Shown here: one piece after another, positions 1-7,414 of the stretch
Layout of the letters: each line of letters begins with the position of its first letter
How positions within the stretch are numbered: the stretch's first letter is position 1
Assembly: GCA_018260475.1 (NCBI GenBank)
Contig: JAGLBA010000007.1
Coordinates: 1 to 64,000 of the forward strand
From: Chryseobacterium sp.
Lineage (GTDB): Bacteria > Bacteroidota > Bacteroidia > Flavobacteriales > Weeksellaceae
DNA: 64,000 nt
Direction of reading: 5' to 3'
Translations under genes and position numbers: made by a program
The notes under the pieces: model-generated
Seen by the model: only the letters and a program-made list of their open reading frames with translations
What the model was told of the DNA's origin: nothing
Database searches by the model: none

Positions 1-76
1 AATAAAAGTTCTCGTCCAAAGTTAGTTTCCTTAATTCATTCAAAATAAAGTCGTAAATTGCATCTAGGTTATTCAT
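1..76 (-). CDS. Partial hypothetical protein, N-terminus only, runs off left edge
   Basis: An open frame starts at an ATG (74-76, minus strand) and continues without a stop to the window edge, giving about 25 residues beginning MNNLDAIYDFILNELRKL. The residues look protein-like (amphipathic helix, acidic and aliphatic mix). It is divergent from the ASCH-domain gene, and the space between them contains the palindrome at 107-119. Function is not recognisable. A small phage or accessory protein would fit the context, but that is inference from the neighbours. Confidence 0.45.
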   Translation of the reverse strand, partial: MNNLDAIYDFILNELRKLTLDENFY

Positions 77-106
77 AAAGTATTTGATTGGTAGTCAATA
101 CAATAT

Positions 107-119
107 ACGAAATTTTCGT
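107..119. promoter_or_regulatory. Palindrome ACGAAATTTTCGT in divergent intergenic region
   Basis: A perfect 6-bp inverted repeat around a single central base (ACGAAA-T-TTTCGT) lies between two divergent genes. The half-site TACGAAA recurs at 191-197, directly before the ATG of the ASCH gene. A 12-bp inverted repeat (68-79 and 121-132, GGTTATTCATAA / TTATGAATAACC) flanks the palindrome. This arrangement would suit an operator for a phage-type repressor. No repressor gene is visible, so this is inference. Confidence 0.35.
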
Positions 120-196
120 GTTATGAATAACCTTTTTTATAATGCACTACGAGTTAAAAAATAAATTTATTTTACTAATTTTACAAAAAATACGAA

Positions 197-511
197 ATGC
201 AACTATATTTAGTTTTACAGAAAAGGTGGTTTGAAGAAATTTTGTCTGGTAATAAAAAAGAAGAATACAGAGACTTTACAGACTTTTATATTAACAGATT
301 GTGCGAGATCGATAAAAAAACAGGTGAAATAACTGCTATAAAACCATATAAGACAGTCAAGTTCCAAGAAGGCTATAATGCGAATGCTCGGCAAATGATA
401 CTTGAATGCAAAAACATTGTAATTGAAGCTGATGAGGGCGTTGAAGAATATGATGTAAATAACTGCAATTTTGTTATTGAGTTAGGTGAAATATTGAATA
501 AGAATTTTTAA
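197..511 (+). CDS. ASCH-domain protein, phage-associated type
   Basis: This 104-residue protein matches the short ASCH (PUA-like, RNA-binding fold) proteins common in Bacteroidota prophages. The N-terminal 'LVLQKRWFEEILSGNKKEEYRD' segment corresponds to the family pattern of a beta strand, W/F and 'SGxKxxEYR', and a central 'KFQEGYNANARQMILECKNI' matches the 'F.nGY....P.m.vec' segment. ASCH domains are thought to bind RNA or modified nucleotides; no specific substrate can be assigned. A weak -7-like TAATTTTA lies at 176-183. The NinG-like fragment downstream supports a phage origin. Full length for this subfamily. Confidence 0.75.
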   Translation: MQLYLVLQKRWFEEILSGNKKEEYRDFTDFYINRLCEIDKKTGEITAIKPYKTVKFQEGYNANARQMILECKNIVIEADEGVEEYDVNNCNFVIELGEILNKNF

Positions 512-598
512 GGTGGTTTTTTTTATTTTATACAGGTTATATTAAATAAACACTTTAAGTATTAAGATATAAACTACTATTAATCAATATATTTGTAA

Positions 599-907
599 GT
601 GATTAGCAAGGGTAAAACTATTGCGTGGCTAACGGACGAGGCGCAAAAGTGGGTAAATTCATATGTAAGGCATAGAGATAGTGCAAAAGGATGGTTTGTA
701 TGCATTTCGTGTCAGGAGCTAAAGTCTGTAAGACAGATGAATGCTGGACATTATTTTGCAAAAGAATTTTATAAATCGGTTAGGTTTGATGTAGATAATA
801 TTCACGGACAATGCGTAAGGTGCAATAAGTATTTATCTGGAAATTTAATACCGTACCGCGAAAATTTGCTGATCAAGATAGGCGAAGGAATTTACATCAG
901 AGTTTAG
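599..907 (+). pseudogene. NinG-like phage recombination protein, probably truncated
   Basis: The frame encodes the C-terminal core of the NinG/Rap family (phage recombination proteins that act with host recombination at branched DNA). Visible are 'FVCISCQELKS' with a CxxC pair, 'MNAGHYFAKEF', 'VRFDVDNIHGQCVRCNKYLSGN' with the second Cys pair, and 'PYRENLL'. The family normally has a further N-terminal Cys-rich segment, which is absent: the only start is a GTG directly after a TAA stop, and a TATATTTG -7-like element sits 3 nt upstream. The protein ends shortly after the core. It may be a remnant or a short leaderless gene. Confidence 0.6.
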
Positions 908-1175
908 AGTTTTTCTTTATCAAGGCAAATATATCCCTTCCCTAATTAATTATTCAGCAGAGGGTTATATTACAAAAGAAAACGACATTAAAAAACATAA
1001 TTATTTGGCAAAAGGAATAGTTCAGTATGGAAAACTTACTCCAGCTACAGATAATGGACTTAAAAACTCCATTGATATAACTAAACCACTTAGTAACAAT
1101 ATTTCGAGTAAGGTTGCTAACTCCTCTGATATATTACTATCCAAAGAAGAACAAGAATTTATTAATGAGCAATAA
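882..1175 (+). pseudogene. Unidentified coding-like remnant without start codon
   Basis: From 882 a frame stays open for 97 codons to a TAA at 1173-1175, overlapping the end of the NinG-like fragment in another frame. Its second half has protein-like composition ('YSAEGYITKENDI', 'YGKLTPATDNGLKNSIDI', 'SKEEQEFINEQ'). No ATG, GTG or TTG start with a convincing context is present near its left end. I do not recognise a family. It is most easily read as the 3' part of a gene whose front was lost when the phage-derived segment decayed. The rest of 908-1367 holds only a terminator-like hairpin. Confidence 0.3.
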
Positions 1176-1255
1176 AAAAAATCTCGAAAGTTTTTTGAAT
1201 ATTATCCTAAACTATTTCATAATTATTTTTCAGATATAGATGAGGTTACCATAGA

Positions 1256-1285
1256 CCTGCTTTCAAAAGCAGGCTTTTGTTTTTA
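1256..1285 (+). terminator. Rho-independent terminator
   Basis: The stem CCTGCTT / AAGCAGG with a TCAA loop (1256-1273) is followed by a T-rich tract. It closes the phage-derived segment and insulates the uptake module that starts at about 1374. Confidence 0.65.
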
Positions 1286-1373
1286 TCAATCAATCGTACA
1301 GCTAGCTCCAGTAATAGATAATCAAGAAAATCATAGAATATCCATAAATAAATTTTATTGAAATTTCATGTGC

Positions 1374-1402
1374 TTTGTTTATTTCTATTATTCCTATCTT
1401 TG
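1374..1402 (+). promoter_or_regulatory. Bacteroidota-type promoter (TTTG / TATCTTTG)
   Basis: A -33 element TTTG (1374-1377) and a -7 element TATCTTTG (1395-1402) are separated by 17 bp, matching the sigma-ABfr consensus TTTG-N(17-23)-TAnnTTTG. The -7 element ends only 4 nt before the GTG at 1407. The longer ORF starting at 1368 therefore reads through the promoter, and the message may be leaderless. Confidence 0.6.
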
Positions 1403-1406
1403 CATT

Positions 1407-1763
1407 GTGAAATTCAATAAAAATGCACTTCGGAAGATAGTTTTACCGTTTTTTTTAGCGGCTTATCTTTTCGTGACTTTATTTTCGCAGCATTTTCATC
1501 ATCACAACAGCGGACTTTATTTCAAGCAGTTTAATTTTGTCAAAACCGGAAAATATTTTTCCGAAAGTAAAATCAAATTAGGCGATACAGACTGTTTGAT
1601 TTGCCATTTTGCACAAGATGGGAATACGCTTTTACCAGAGAATTTTCCTCTGGATCTGGCCAGGGATCATGTTTTTTCTAAACAATTATTCGTTTACAAA
1701 CAAAATTTCTACATACTTTCACGCGAAGCCTTATCTGTTCGCGGGCCACCTTCTTTTATTTAA
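1407..1763 (+). CDS. Small His/Cys-rich membrane-anchored protein of a TonB-receptor module
   Basis: The 118-residue product starts with GTG at 1407; the upstream ATG at 1368 lies before the predicted promoter. Residues 11-27 form one hydrophobic segment (signal or anchor), followed at once by HFHHH (29-33) and later by a DCLICHF motif (62-68), which are plausible metal ligands. Small proteins with this plan are often found directly upstream of TonB-dependent receptors in Flavobacteriia. Function is not established; a periplasmic metal-related role is inferred from the ligand residues and the receptor downstream. The gap to the receptor gene is 132 bp and contains inverted repeats. Confidence 0.6.
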   Translation: MKFNKNALRKIVLPFFLAAYLFVTLFSQHFHHHNSGLYFKQFNFVKTGKYFSESKIKLGDTDCLICHFAQDGNTLLPENFPLDLARDHVFSKQLFVYKQNFYILSREALSVRGPPSFI

Positions 1764-1774
1764 TTTCCTTTTTT

Positions 1775-1880
1775 ATATCAAATCTTTATTTAAGGTTTAA
1801 TGGATAAAATCTATTAAACTGAACAATAATATTTGATATTGCTGAATTCGCCACTTTCTTAGTGCGGATTAGTTCGAATT
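1775..1880 (+). promoter_or_regulatory. Intergenic inverted repeats before the receptor gene
   Basis: Two nested structures are visible. ATATCAAAT (1775-1783) pairs with ATTTGATAT (1831-1839). Further on, AATTCG pairs with CGAATT (about 1844-1879) and encloses CACT/AGTG. They lie between the small upstream gene and the receptor start at 1896, where an attenuator or processing site could set relative expression. There is no clear T-run, so this is not a classic terminator. Confidence 0.3.
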
Positions 1881-1895
1881 TAAATAAAAACTTTA

Positions 1896-4280
1896 ATGAA
1901 AAATATATTAAAACTGATATTGATCTTTCTTGGGGTCACGGTTTGTTTTGCCCAAAAAAGATTTCAGGTTCAGGGCTCCGTAGTCGATTTTCATGATAAA
2001 ACGGCGCTATCCGGAACCAAAATTCAATTGGGAGGCCACACTGCAGTGGCAGGTTCCACGGGGCGTTTTCGTTTTGATAATATCTCTGCCGGAACTTACA
2101 CGGTTACGGCAACTCACCCGGACTGCCGCCCGTTTTCGCAGGTGGTTTCGGTAGATAAAGACTTGGATCTTCGTCTGCTTTTAGAACACCATTCTGCAGA
2201 TATAGAAACCGTCGCACTCCACGGAACCCGGAAAAATAGTGGCGTGATGATCGTGGAATCTTTGTCCAAAGCCGAAATTTCTCGCAATTCAACCGAGAAT
2301 CTCGGGAATGTACTTTCTAATATCTCTGGTGTCGGTACGCTGAAAACAGGAAATAATATTGCGAAACCTATTATCCACGGGCTTTACGGGAGTAGGATTA
2401 CCATCATAAATAGTGGCGTAAGAATGGCGGAGCAGGAGTGGGGCGTGGAGCATTCCCCAAGTATCGAGCCGAGTGCTTTTGAAAAAATCCATGTGGTGAA
2501 GGGTTCCGGAGTTTTGAAATACAGTGGCGACGCCATTGGCGGAGTAGTGGTTTTAGAACCGGAGAATTTCCCTGCGAAAGATACCTTGATGGGCTATTTG
2601 TCGGCATCGGGAATTTCCAACGGAAAAGGTGCAAAAATAACCGCCGATATTTCTAAAATTTGGGAAAATAAATGGTTTGTTAAAACTGTGGGTGCCTACA
2701 AAAAATTGGGCGACCTCTCTATTCCAGGTCATACTTTGCAGAATACTGGAACAGAGGAACAGTCTTTCAACTTCGCTTTTGGAAACCGTTCATTTTTGCA
2801 AGGTTTTGAAGTTAACTACAGCGGAATCAATCAGAATTTTGGTATTTTTAAAGGGTCTCACTTGGGTGGGCCAGAAGATTTCTACAATGTCATTAATTCA
2901 GGACAATCCCTGTATTTGGATGATTTTTCTTACGCCATTCAAAATCCAAAACAAGAAGTTAGCCACCATATTGCAAGTGCGGAGGCGTATAAAAGATTCC
3001 ACAACTGGGGCAAGTTTACATTGAAATACGCTTTTCAAATCAATAACAGAAAAGAATACGATATCCGCCGTGGGGATTTGAATGCGTTGCCCTCTATGGA
3101 TTTGCGCTTAATGACGCAAAATGTGAAATTGGAACACCTACTGGAGCGCGAAAAGTGGAAACTTGAAAGTGGAATCGTAGGAGGCTACCAAGATAATTAT
3201 CCAGATCCTGCGACGAAGGCGCGGCGCCTAATTCCGGATTATTATAAATATGATGCAGGCGTTTTTTCCGTGTTCCAATACCGTTTTGCACCGAAATGGC
3301 GTGGCGAAGCCGGAATACGCTATGATTTCAGCAGATACGATGCTTATAAATATTACGATCAAGTCGACTGGGATCGTAGATTTGCCGATCTTTTCCCACA
3401 ATTTGTGGTGAAGACTGGTGATAGCCGCGTTCTCACGCACCCGGTGTTCGATTTTCATAATATATCGGCAAATGTCGGGGTAAATTATACGCCGTCCGAC
3501 AGGTTGGATTTTAAACTTAATTTTTCCAAAGCCGACCGCACGCCAAACGCTGCCGAACTCTTTGCGGATGGACTGCACCACTCGGCGGCGATTATAGAAA
3601 CAGGAAACCTCGCTATAAAAAAAGAAGAGGTTTACCACATCAATCTTTCAGCAAAAACAAACCTGAATTTCTTAGCTGGACTCACAATCCAGGCCAACCC
3701 ATACCTGATTTTCTCGGAAAACTTCGTGAACCAAATTCCGAATGGCGTGCAATCAACAAACCGTGGGGTTTTCATGAAGTGGGATTATGTACAAACCAAA
3801 GCGAGACTGTTGGGGATAGATGCAGATGCTGAACTGCATATTACAAACCGTCTGAAATGGACCTCGCAATTCAACGCATTGCGCGGGGATGATCTGGGAA
3901 GCAATGAGCCGCTGATCCTCATGCTTCCGACCAATTTTAGAAATGCAGTCGAGTATAACTTCCTGCATGCTAAAAATTTTTATGTGAAACTGGAGAACGA
4001 AACTTTTTTAAATCAAAACCGCTTCCCGAACAGAAATCAGGATGTAATGCTGATCGAGGACGGAAAGATTGTCACCAAAACACTCGACACAAGTTCCACA
4101 CCCGATGGATATTCGGTTTTGCACGCTTCGTTGGGAGGTGATTTGTTTAAAAATCTCAATTTCAATCTCCGTGTCAACAATCTTTTTAACACAGAATACC
4201 GCGATTATCTCAACCGGTTGAGGTATTTCGCACCCGAGTTAGGCAGAAATGTAATCCTTACTCTAAAACTTAAATTTTAA
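1896..4280 (+). CDS. TonB-dependent outer-membrane receptor, ZnuD/CirA-like
   Basis: A 794-residue outer-membrane receptor for TonB-energised import. It has a signal peptide (1-19, ending VCFAQ), a carboxypeptidase-regulatory-like beta domain (about 22-105), a plug domain (about 120-225) and a 22-strand-type barrel ending in the terminal Phe of 'LTLKLKF'. The plug segment 'HGLYGSRITIINSGVRMAEQ' followed by a WGVEH motif resembles the ZnuD-like metal-receptor group more than SusC-type receptors; there is no SusD partner. The substrate is therefore probably a small metal species or chelate, but this is inference. It is followed after 21 nt by a lipoprotein gene and preceded by the His/Cys-rich peptide. 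Confidence 0.85.
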   Translation: MKNILKLILIFLGVTVCFAQKRFQVQGSVVDFHDKTALSGTKIQLGGHTAVAGSTGRFRFDNISAGTYTVTATHPDCRPFSQVVSVDKDLDLRLLLEHHSADIETVALHGTRKNSGVMIVESLSKAEISRNSTENLGNVLSNISGVGTLKTGNNIAKPIIHGLYGSRITIINSGVRMAEQEWGVEHSPSIEPSAFEKIHVVKGSGVLKYSGDAIGGVVVLEPENFPAKDTLMGYLSASGISNGKGAKITADISKIWENKWFVKTVGAYKKLGDLSIPGHTLQNTGTEEQSFNFAFGNRSFLQGFEVNYSGINQNFGIFKGSHLGGPEDFYNVINSGQSLYLDDFSYAIQNPKQEVSHHIASAEAYKRFHNWGKFTLKYAFQINNRKEYDIRRGDLNALPSMDLRLMTQNVKLEHLLEREKWKLESGIVGGYQDNYPDPATKARRLIPDYYKYDAGVFSVFQYRFAPKWRGEAGIRYDFSRYDAYKYYDQVDWDRRFADLFPQFVVKTGDSRVLTHPVFDFHNISANVGVNYTPSDRLDFKLNFSKADRTPNAAELFADGLHHSAAIIETGNLAIKKEEVYHINLSAKTNLNFLAGLTIQANPYLIFSENFVNQIPNGVQSTNRGVFMKWDYVQTKARLLGIDADAELHITNRLKWTSQFNALRGDDLGSNEPLILMLPTNFRNAVEYNFLHAKNFYVKLENETFLNQNRFPNRNQDVMLIEDGKIVTKTLDTSSTPDGYSVLHASLGGDLFKNLNFNLRVNNLFNTEYRDYLNRLRYFAPELGRNVILTLKLKF

Positions 4281-4301
4281 CCCTAATAAATATTTATCAA
4301 A

Positions 4302-4862
4302 ATGAAAAAATTCTTAAATTTAATGCTCGTGTTGTTTGCTTCTCTTCTAATTTTCTCTTGTAGAGATAACAATGATACGCCTGAGGACATCAACGAGCCA
4401 GAGGAAATCGCAAAAGTAGTTCTAAAATTAACAGACAAAGCCGATGCTGCAAATGTCCAAACAATCAATTACATTGGTGGTAAAGCCGATAAAGATCTGG
4501 TTTTGGTTAAAGGAAAAACCTATAATGCGGAGTTGGATTTCTTTACCAAATCTAATGCAACTTACGAATCCTTGCTGGGCGAGATTACCAAAGAAAAAGA
4601 TCAGCACTTTGTAACTTACGAATTTGCAGGTGTAGATGTTAACATCATCAGAACTGCTGCAGATATTGTGCGTACTGACGGAAAAAAACTGGGCATCAAA
4701 ACAGAATGGACTGTAAATAGTGCTCCGGCCTCCGCTAAAGTAAATGTAAAATTGATCCACGCTCCAACTTCCGTGAATGATAATTCACCTTCTGCGACCA
4801 ATCAATTGGGCGTAACAACCGGTGGCGAGACCGATATAAATACATTGTTCAACATCAAGTAA
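4302..4862 (+). CDS. Lipoprotein partner of the TonB-dependent receptor
   Basis: This 186-residue protein has a signal peptide and lipobox (LIFSC, Cys at residue 20). Directly after the Cys is an acidic stretch (RDNNDTPEDINEPEE), similar to the acidic lipoprotein export signals described for surface lipoproteins in Bacteroidota, so surface exposure is likely. The rest is predicted beta-rich with no domain I can name. It sits 21 nt behind the receptor and is closed by a terminator, so it is probably co-transcribed and may capture substrate for the receptor. Confidence 0.65.
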   Translation: MKKFLNLMLVLFASLLIFSCRDNNDTPEDINEPEEIAKVVLKLTDKADAANVQTINYIGGKADKDLVLVKGKTYNAELDFFTKSNATYESLLGEITKEKDQHFVTYEFAGVDVNIIRTAADIVRTDGKKLGIKTEWTVNSAPASAKVNVKLIHAPTSVNDNSPSATNQLGVTTGGETDINTLFNIK

Positions 4863-4884
4863 GACGAAATTTCAGGTTTGTTTA

Positions 4885-4919
4885 AAAGTCCGCAGAGCTG
4901 TATGCGAGCTTTTTTTGTT
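4885..4919 (+). terminator. Rho-independent terminator after uptake module
   Basis: AAAGTCCGCA pairs with TGCGAGCTTT (one mismatch and one G-U pair) around an 8-nt loop, followed by seven T residues. It separates the lipoprotein gene from the trigger factor gene. Confidence 0.7.
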
Positions 4920-5022
4920 TAACCAAAAATAATTGCGTGCTGATTTTATTTAAACCAATCATTTTTAATGGGTTTAAGGTGAAATCCAGATGAAGTTTCG
5001 ACAATAATCCAAAAAATATTCT

Positions 5023-5030
5023 TATTTTTG
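5023..5030 (+). promoter_or_regulatory. -7 element (TATTTTTG) of the tig promoter
   Basis: TATTTTTG fits TAnnTTTG and lies 22 nt before the tig ATG. No convincing -33 TTTG is present at the usual distance. Confidence 0.5.
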
Positions 5031-5052
5031 CAACCTAAAATTTTAATCAAAA

Positions 5053-6390
5053 ATGAACGTTACAGCGACAAACCACGATGAAGTAAGCGCGTTACTTACA
5101 GTTACTTTAGATAAAGCAGATTATAAAGAGAAAGTTGAAAAACAACTGATCAACTATGCCAAAAATGCTCAGGTTCCCGGATTTAGAAAAGGCAAAGTGC
5201 CATTGAGTTTGGTGAGAAAGCAGTATGAGGCGGGAATCGCTTTTGAAGAAATCAACAAGCAGGTTTCTGATGCGCTTAATAACTACATCAATGAAAATAA
5301 CCTTCGCCTTGTAGGACAACCGGTTCCAAACCCGGTAAACGAGTTGGATTACAACGCCGAGCAACTTTCTGTAGAGTTTGAAGTTGGATACGAGCCAAAT
5401 TTCACCATCGACCTTGCAAAATACGAAGCGCCACACTATAAAGTAGAGGCCTCCGATAAGGAAATCGGAAAATCCATCGAGAACATGCAAAAGCGTTTCG
5501 CAGAGCAAGTTCCACATGAGAAAATAGGCGATGATTCTTATATCAATTTGGAAGTAAAACAAGTGGTAGAAGAGGGTGCAGAAGAGCACGCGCACAACCA
5601 CCCACCGAAAAATATAATGGTAAATGCTGAGCAGAAAGAAGCCTTCAAATTGGTGAAAGACCTTGCGATGGACGGATCTGTGAAGGTTTCCAAAGAAGAT
5701 TTGCAAAATAATGAAGACCTTACAAAAGAATTGGGTTTCAGCAAAGAAGAGGTGGAACACCTACACCACGACCAAGTGGAAGTAACGGTTAAGGATTTCT
5801 ATGGTCTGAACAACGCACCTTTGGATCAGGATCTTTTCGATAAAATCTATGGTGAAGGTACTATCAAATCCGAAGATGAATTGAAGGCCAAAGTGAAAAC
5901 TGAGCTAGATGAGTACTTTCAACAAAACGCCGATGTCCATTTTGTAAACAAAATATTGGAGCAAATCACCGAGAAAGAAGAAGTGAAACTTCCCGAAACT
6001 TTCTTGATCAAATGGTTAATGTTCAGCAACCAAAATATCCAGTCAGAGGAGCAAGCGAAACAAGTTCTTGAAAACGAGAAAAGCCAACTTAAATTCCAAA
6101 TCATCGAAGGTAAGTTGATGAACGATAACGATGTGAAAATCGACTATACCGATGTTCTTGCACAAGCAGAGCAATTGGTAAAAAACCAGTTGGCAATCTA
6201 TGGAATTCATAACTTGGGCGAGGAAGATGTACAGAAATATGCTGTGGAGATGTTGAAAGATCAGCAACAAGTTCAGCAGATTTCGGCAGAAGTTGCTATG
6301 GCGAAATTGAAGGACATCATCCTTGAAAAAGCAACGAAAAAAGAAACTGCCATATCTCACGATGAGTTTCTTGAAGAATTGAAAAAGTAA
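5053..6390 (+). CDS. tig: Trigger factor, ribosome-associated chaperone
   Basis: 445 residues. The N-terminal ribosome-binding domain contains the signature loop VPGFRKGKVP (41-50), which docks at the ribosome exit tunnel near L23. The middle region, where the FKBP-type isomerase domain sits in proteobacteria, is present but diverged and has a short His-rich stretch (EEHAHNHPP, about residues 178-186). The C-terminal half is helical chaperone-arm sequence. Trigger factor shields nascent chains. Often followed by clpP in other bacteria, but here it stands alone with its own promoter and a strong terminator. Confidence 0.93.
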   Translation: MNVTATNHDEVSALLTVTLDKADYKEKVEKQLINYAKNAQVPGFRKGKVPLSLVRKQYEAGIAFEEINKQVSDALNNYINENNLRLVGQPVPNPVNELDYNAEQLSVEFEVGYEPNFTIDLAKYEAPHYKVEASDKEIGKSIENMQKRFAEQVPHEKIGDDSYINLEVKQVVEEGAEEHAHNHPPKNIMVNAEQKEAFKLVKDLAMDGSVKVSKEDLQNNEDLTKELGFSKEEVEHLHHDQVEVTVKDFYGLNNAPLDQDLFDKIYGEGTIKSEDELKAKVKTELDEYFQQNADVHFVNKILEQITEKEEVKLPETFLIKWLMFSNQNIQSEEQAKQVLENEKSQLKFQIIEGKLMNDNDVKIDYTDVLAQAEQLVKNQLAIYGIHNLGEEDVQKYAVEMLKDQQQVQQISAEVAMAKLKDIILEKATKKETAISHDEFLEELKK

Positions 6391-6412
6391 TTTTTCCTAA
6401 AGTATTAAAATC

Positions 6413-6442
6413 AGCCTTGAAGAAATTCGAGGCTATTTTTTT
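6413..6442 (+). terminator. Terminator of tig
   Basis: AGCCTTGAA pairs with TTCGAGGCT (one G-T wobble) around a GAAA tetraloop (6413-6434), followed by A and seven T residues. It lies between the convergent tig and AEC transporter genes. Confidence 0.8.
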
Positions 6443-6453
6443 GTTTAAAACAT

Positions 6454-7365
6454 TTAGAATGAAGAGATGAATAAGTGCCAAAGAAATACTGTGAGCAAGG
6501 ACAAAGGAATCCCAATGCCGATGAAAAGATTGCATAGTTTCGGTGCCAAACCCTGTGTCGATGCGATGATGGCAGCAGTAATCATAGGTGCCATTGCGGC
6601 TTCCAGAATAGAAATTTCTATCGCTTCGCCACTTTGTTTCAACACCAAAAAATAAAGGATAAAAACAGCCAGTGGAAAGATGAGGAGTTTAAAGATAAGC
6701 CCTGCGGCTAATGGTTTTGAGTAAATTCCGGGTCGTTCCAATTTCAGTTGGCTTCCCACGGAAACCAGCGCCAAGGGCACCGTAGTAGCTCCGAGCTTAC
6801 TGAAAACTTCATCTAAAGCGGCAAAAATTTCAATGTTAAAAATATTCAGAAATACTGACAAACAGAATGCTAAAAACGGTGGAAAAATTAAAATTTTCTT
6901 CAGGATTTCTTGTTTAGAACTTTTTCCACCAGCATAATGTGCTGCAATCGCGATGCCCACCGTGGATATTGCTACAAAACTTCCGGGTTGATCCACCAGC
7001 ATCACGGTTTTCAATCCGCGATCACCATAAAATGCCTGTATCAAAGGGATTCCGACAAACGAGGTATTGCCAAATCCGGCGCAAAGTATCACAGCGCCAG
7101 TCACCTGCCGAGACCAGCCCAATCGATTGCCCAGCCAGCTAAAAAGCAACCCGGACAAAGCGATATTGAGCCATGCCACAGCCACGGGGTATAAAAGTTC
7201 GGAGCTGATTTCGATTTTCGGAATGTAAAACAACGACAAAGCCGATAATGATATATTTAGGACAAAGGAATTCAGAACCAAATGACTGTTTTCAGGCAAA
7301 AGTTTTATCCATTTCAAGAAAACTCCCAAAAATAAGCATAGAAAAAGTAGAATAAGATTCGACAT
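6454..7365 (-). CDS. AEC-family (auxin efflux carrier-like) permease
   Basis: 303 residues with about ten predicted transmembrane segments in the two inverted five-helix halves typical of the AEC family. The family signature 'AGFGNTSFVGIPLI' is in the first half and 'APMITAAIIASTQGLAP' in the second. Bacterial members export or exchange organic acids such as malate or malonate; the substrate here cannot be told. The gene lies between the convergent tig gene and pyrEF, with a terminator on its upstream side, so it is probably transcribed alone. Confidence 0.85.
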   Translation of the reverse strand: MSNLILLFLCLFLGVFLKWIKLLPENSHLVLNSFVLNISLSALSLFYIPKIEISSELLYPVAVAWLNIALSGLLFSWLGNRLGWSRQVTGAVILCAGFGNTSFVGIPLIQAFYGDRGLKTVMLVDQPGSFVAISTVGIAIAAHYAGGKSSKQEILKKILIFPPFLAFCLSVFLNIFNIEIFAALDEVFSKLGATTVPLALVSVGSQLKLERPGIYSKPLAAGLIFKLLIFPLAVFILYFLVLKQSGEAIEISILEAAMAPMITAAIIASTQGLAPKLCNLFIGIGIPLSLLTVFLWHLFISSF

Positions 7366-7373
7366 AATTCAAT

Positions 7374-7399
7374 AAAAAAAGCCGGAACAATAATCGGCT
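7374..7399 (-). terminator. Terminator of pyrEF
   Basis: On the minus strand AGCCG and CGGCT pair around a 10-nt loop, followed by a run of seven T residues. It lies immediately downstream of the UMP synthase gene. Confidence 0.65.
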
Positions 7400-7414
7400 C
7401 TTATATGTTACATG

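Noticed and set aside
1368..1406. Upstream 13-codon extension of the small His/Cys-rich protein
   Set aside because: It reads through the -33 and -7 promoter elements; the GTG at 1407 is the better start.
5107..5760. 217-codon minus-strand frame opposite tig
   Set aside because: Shadow of the trigger factor gene; Phe/Leu-rich translation typical of antisense frames.
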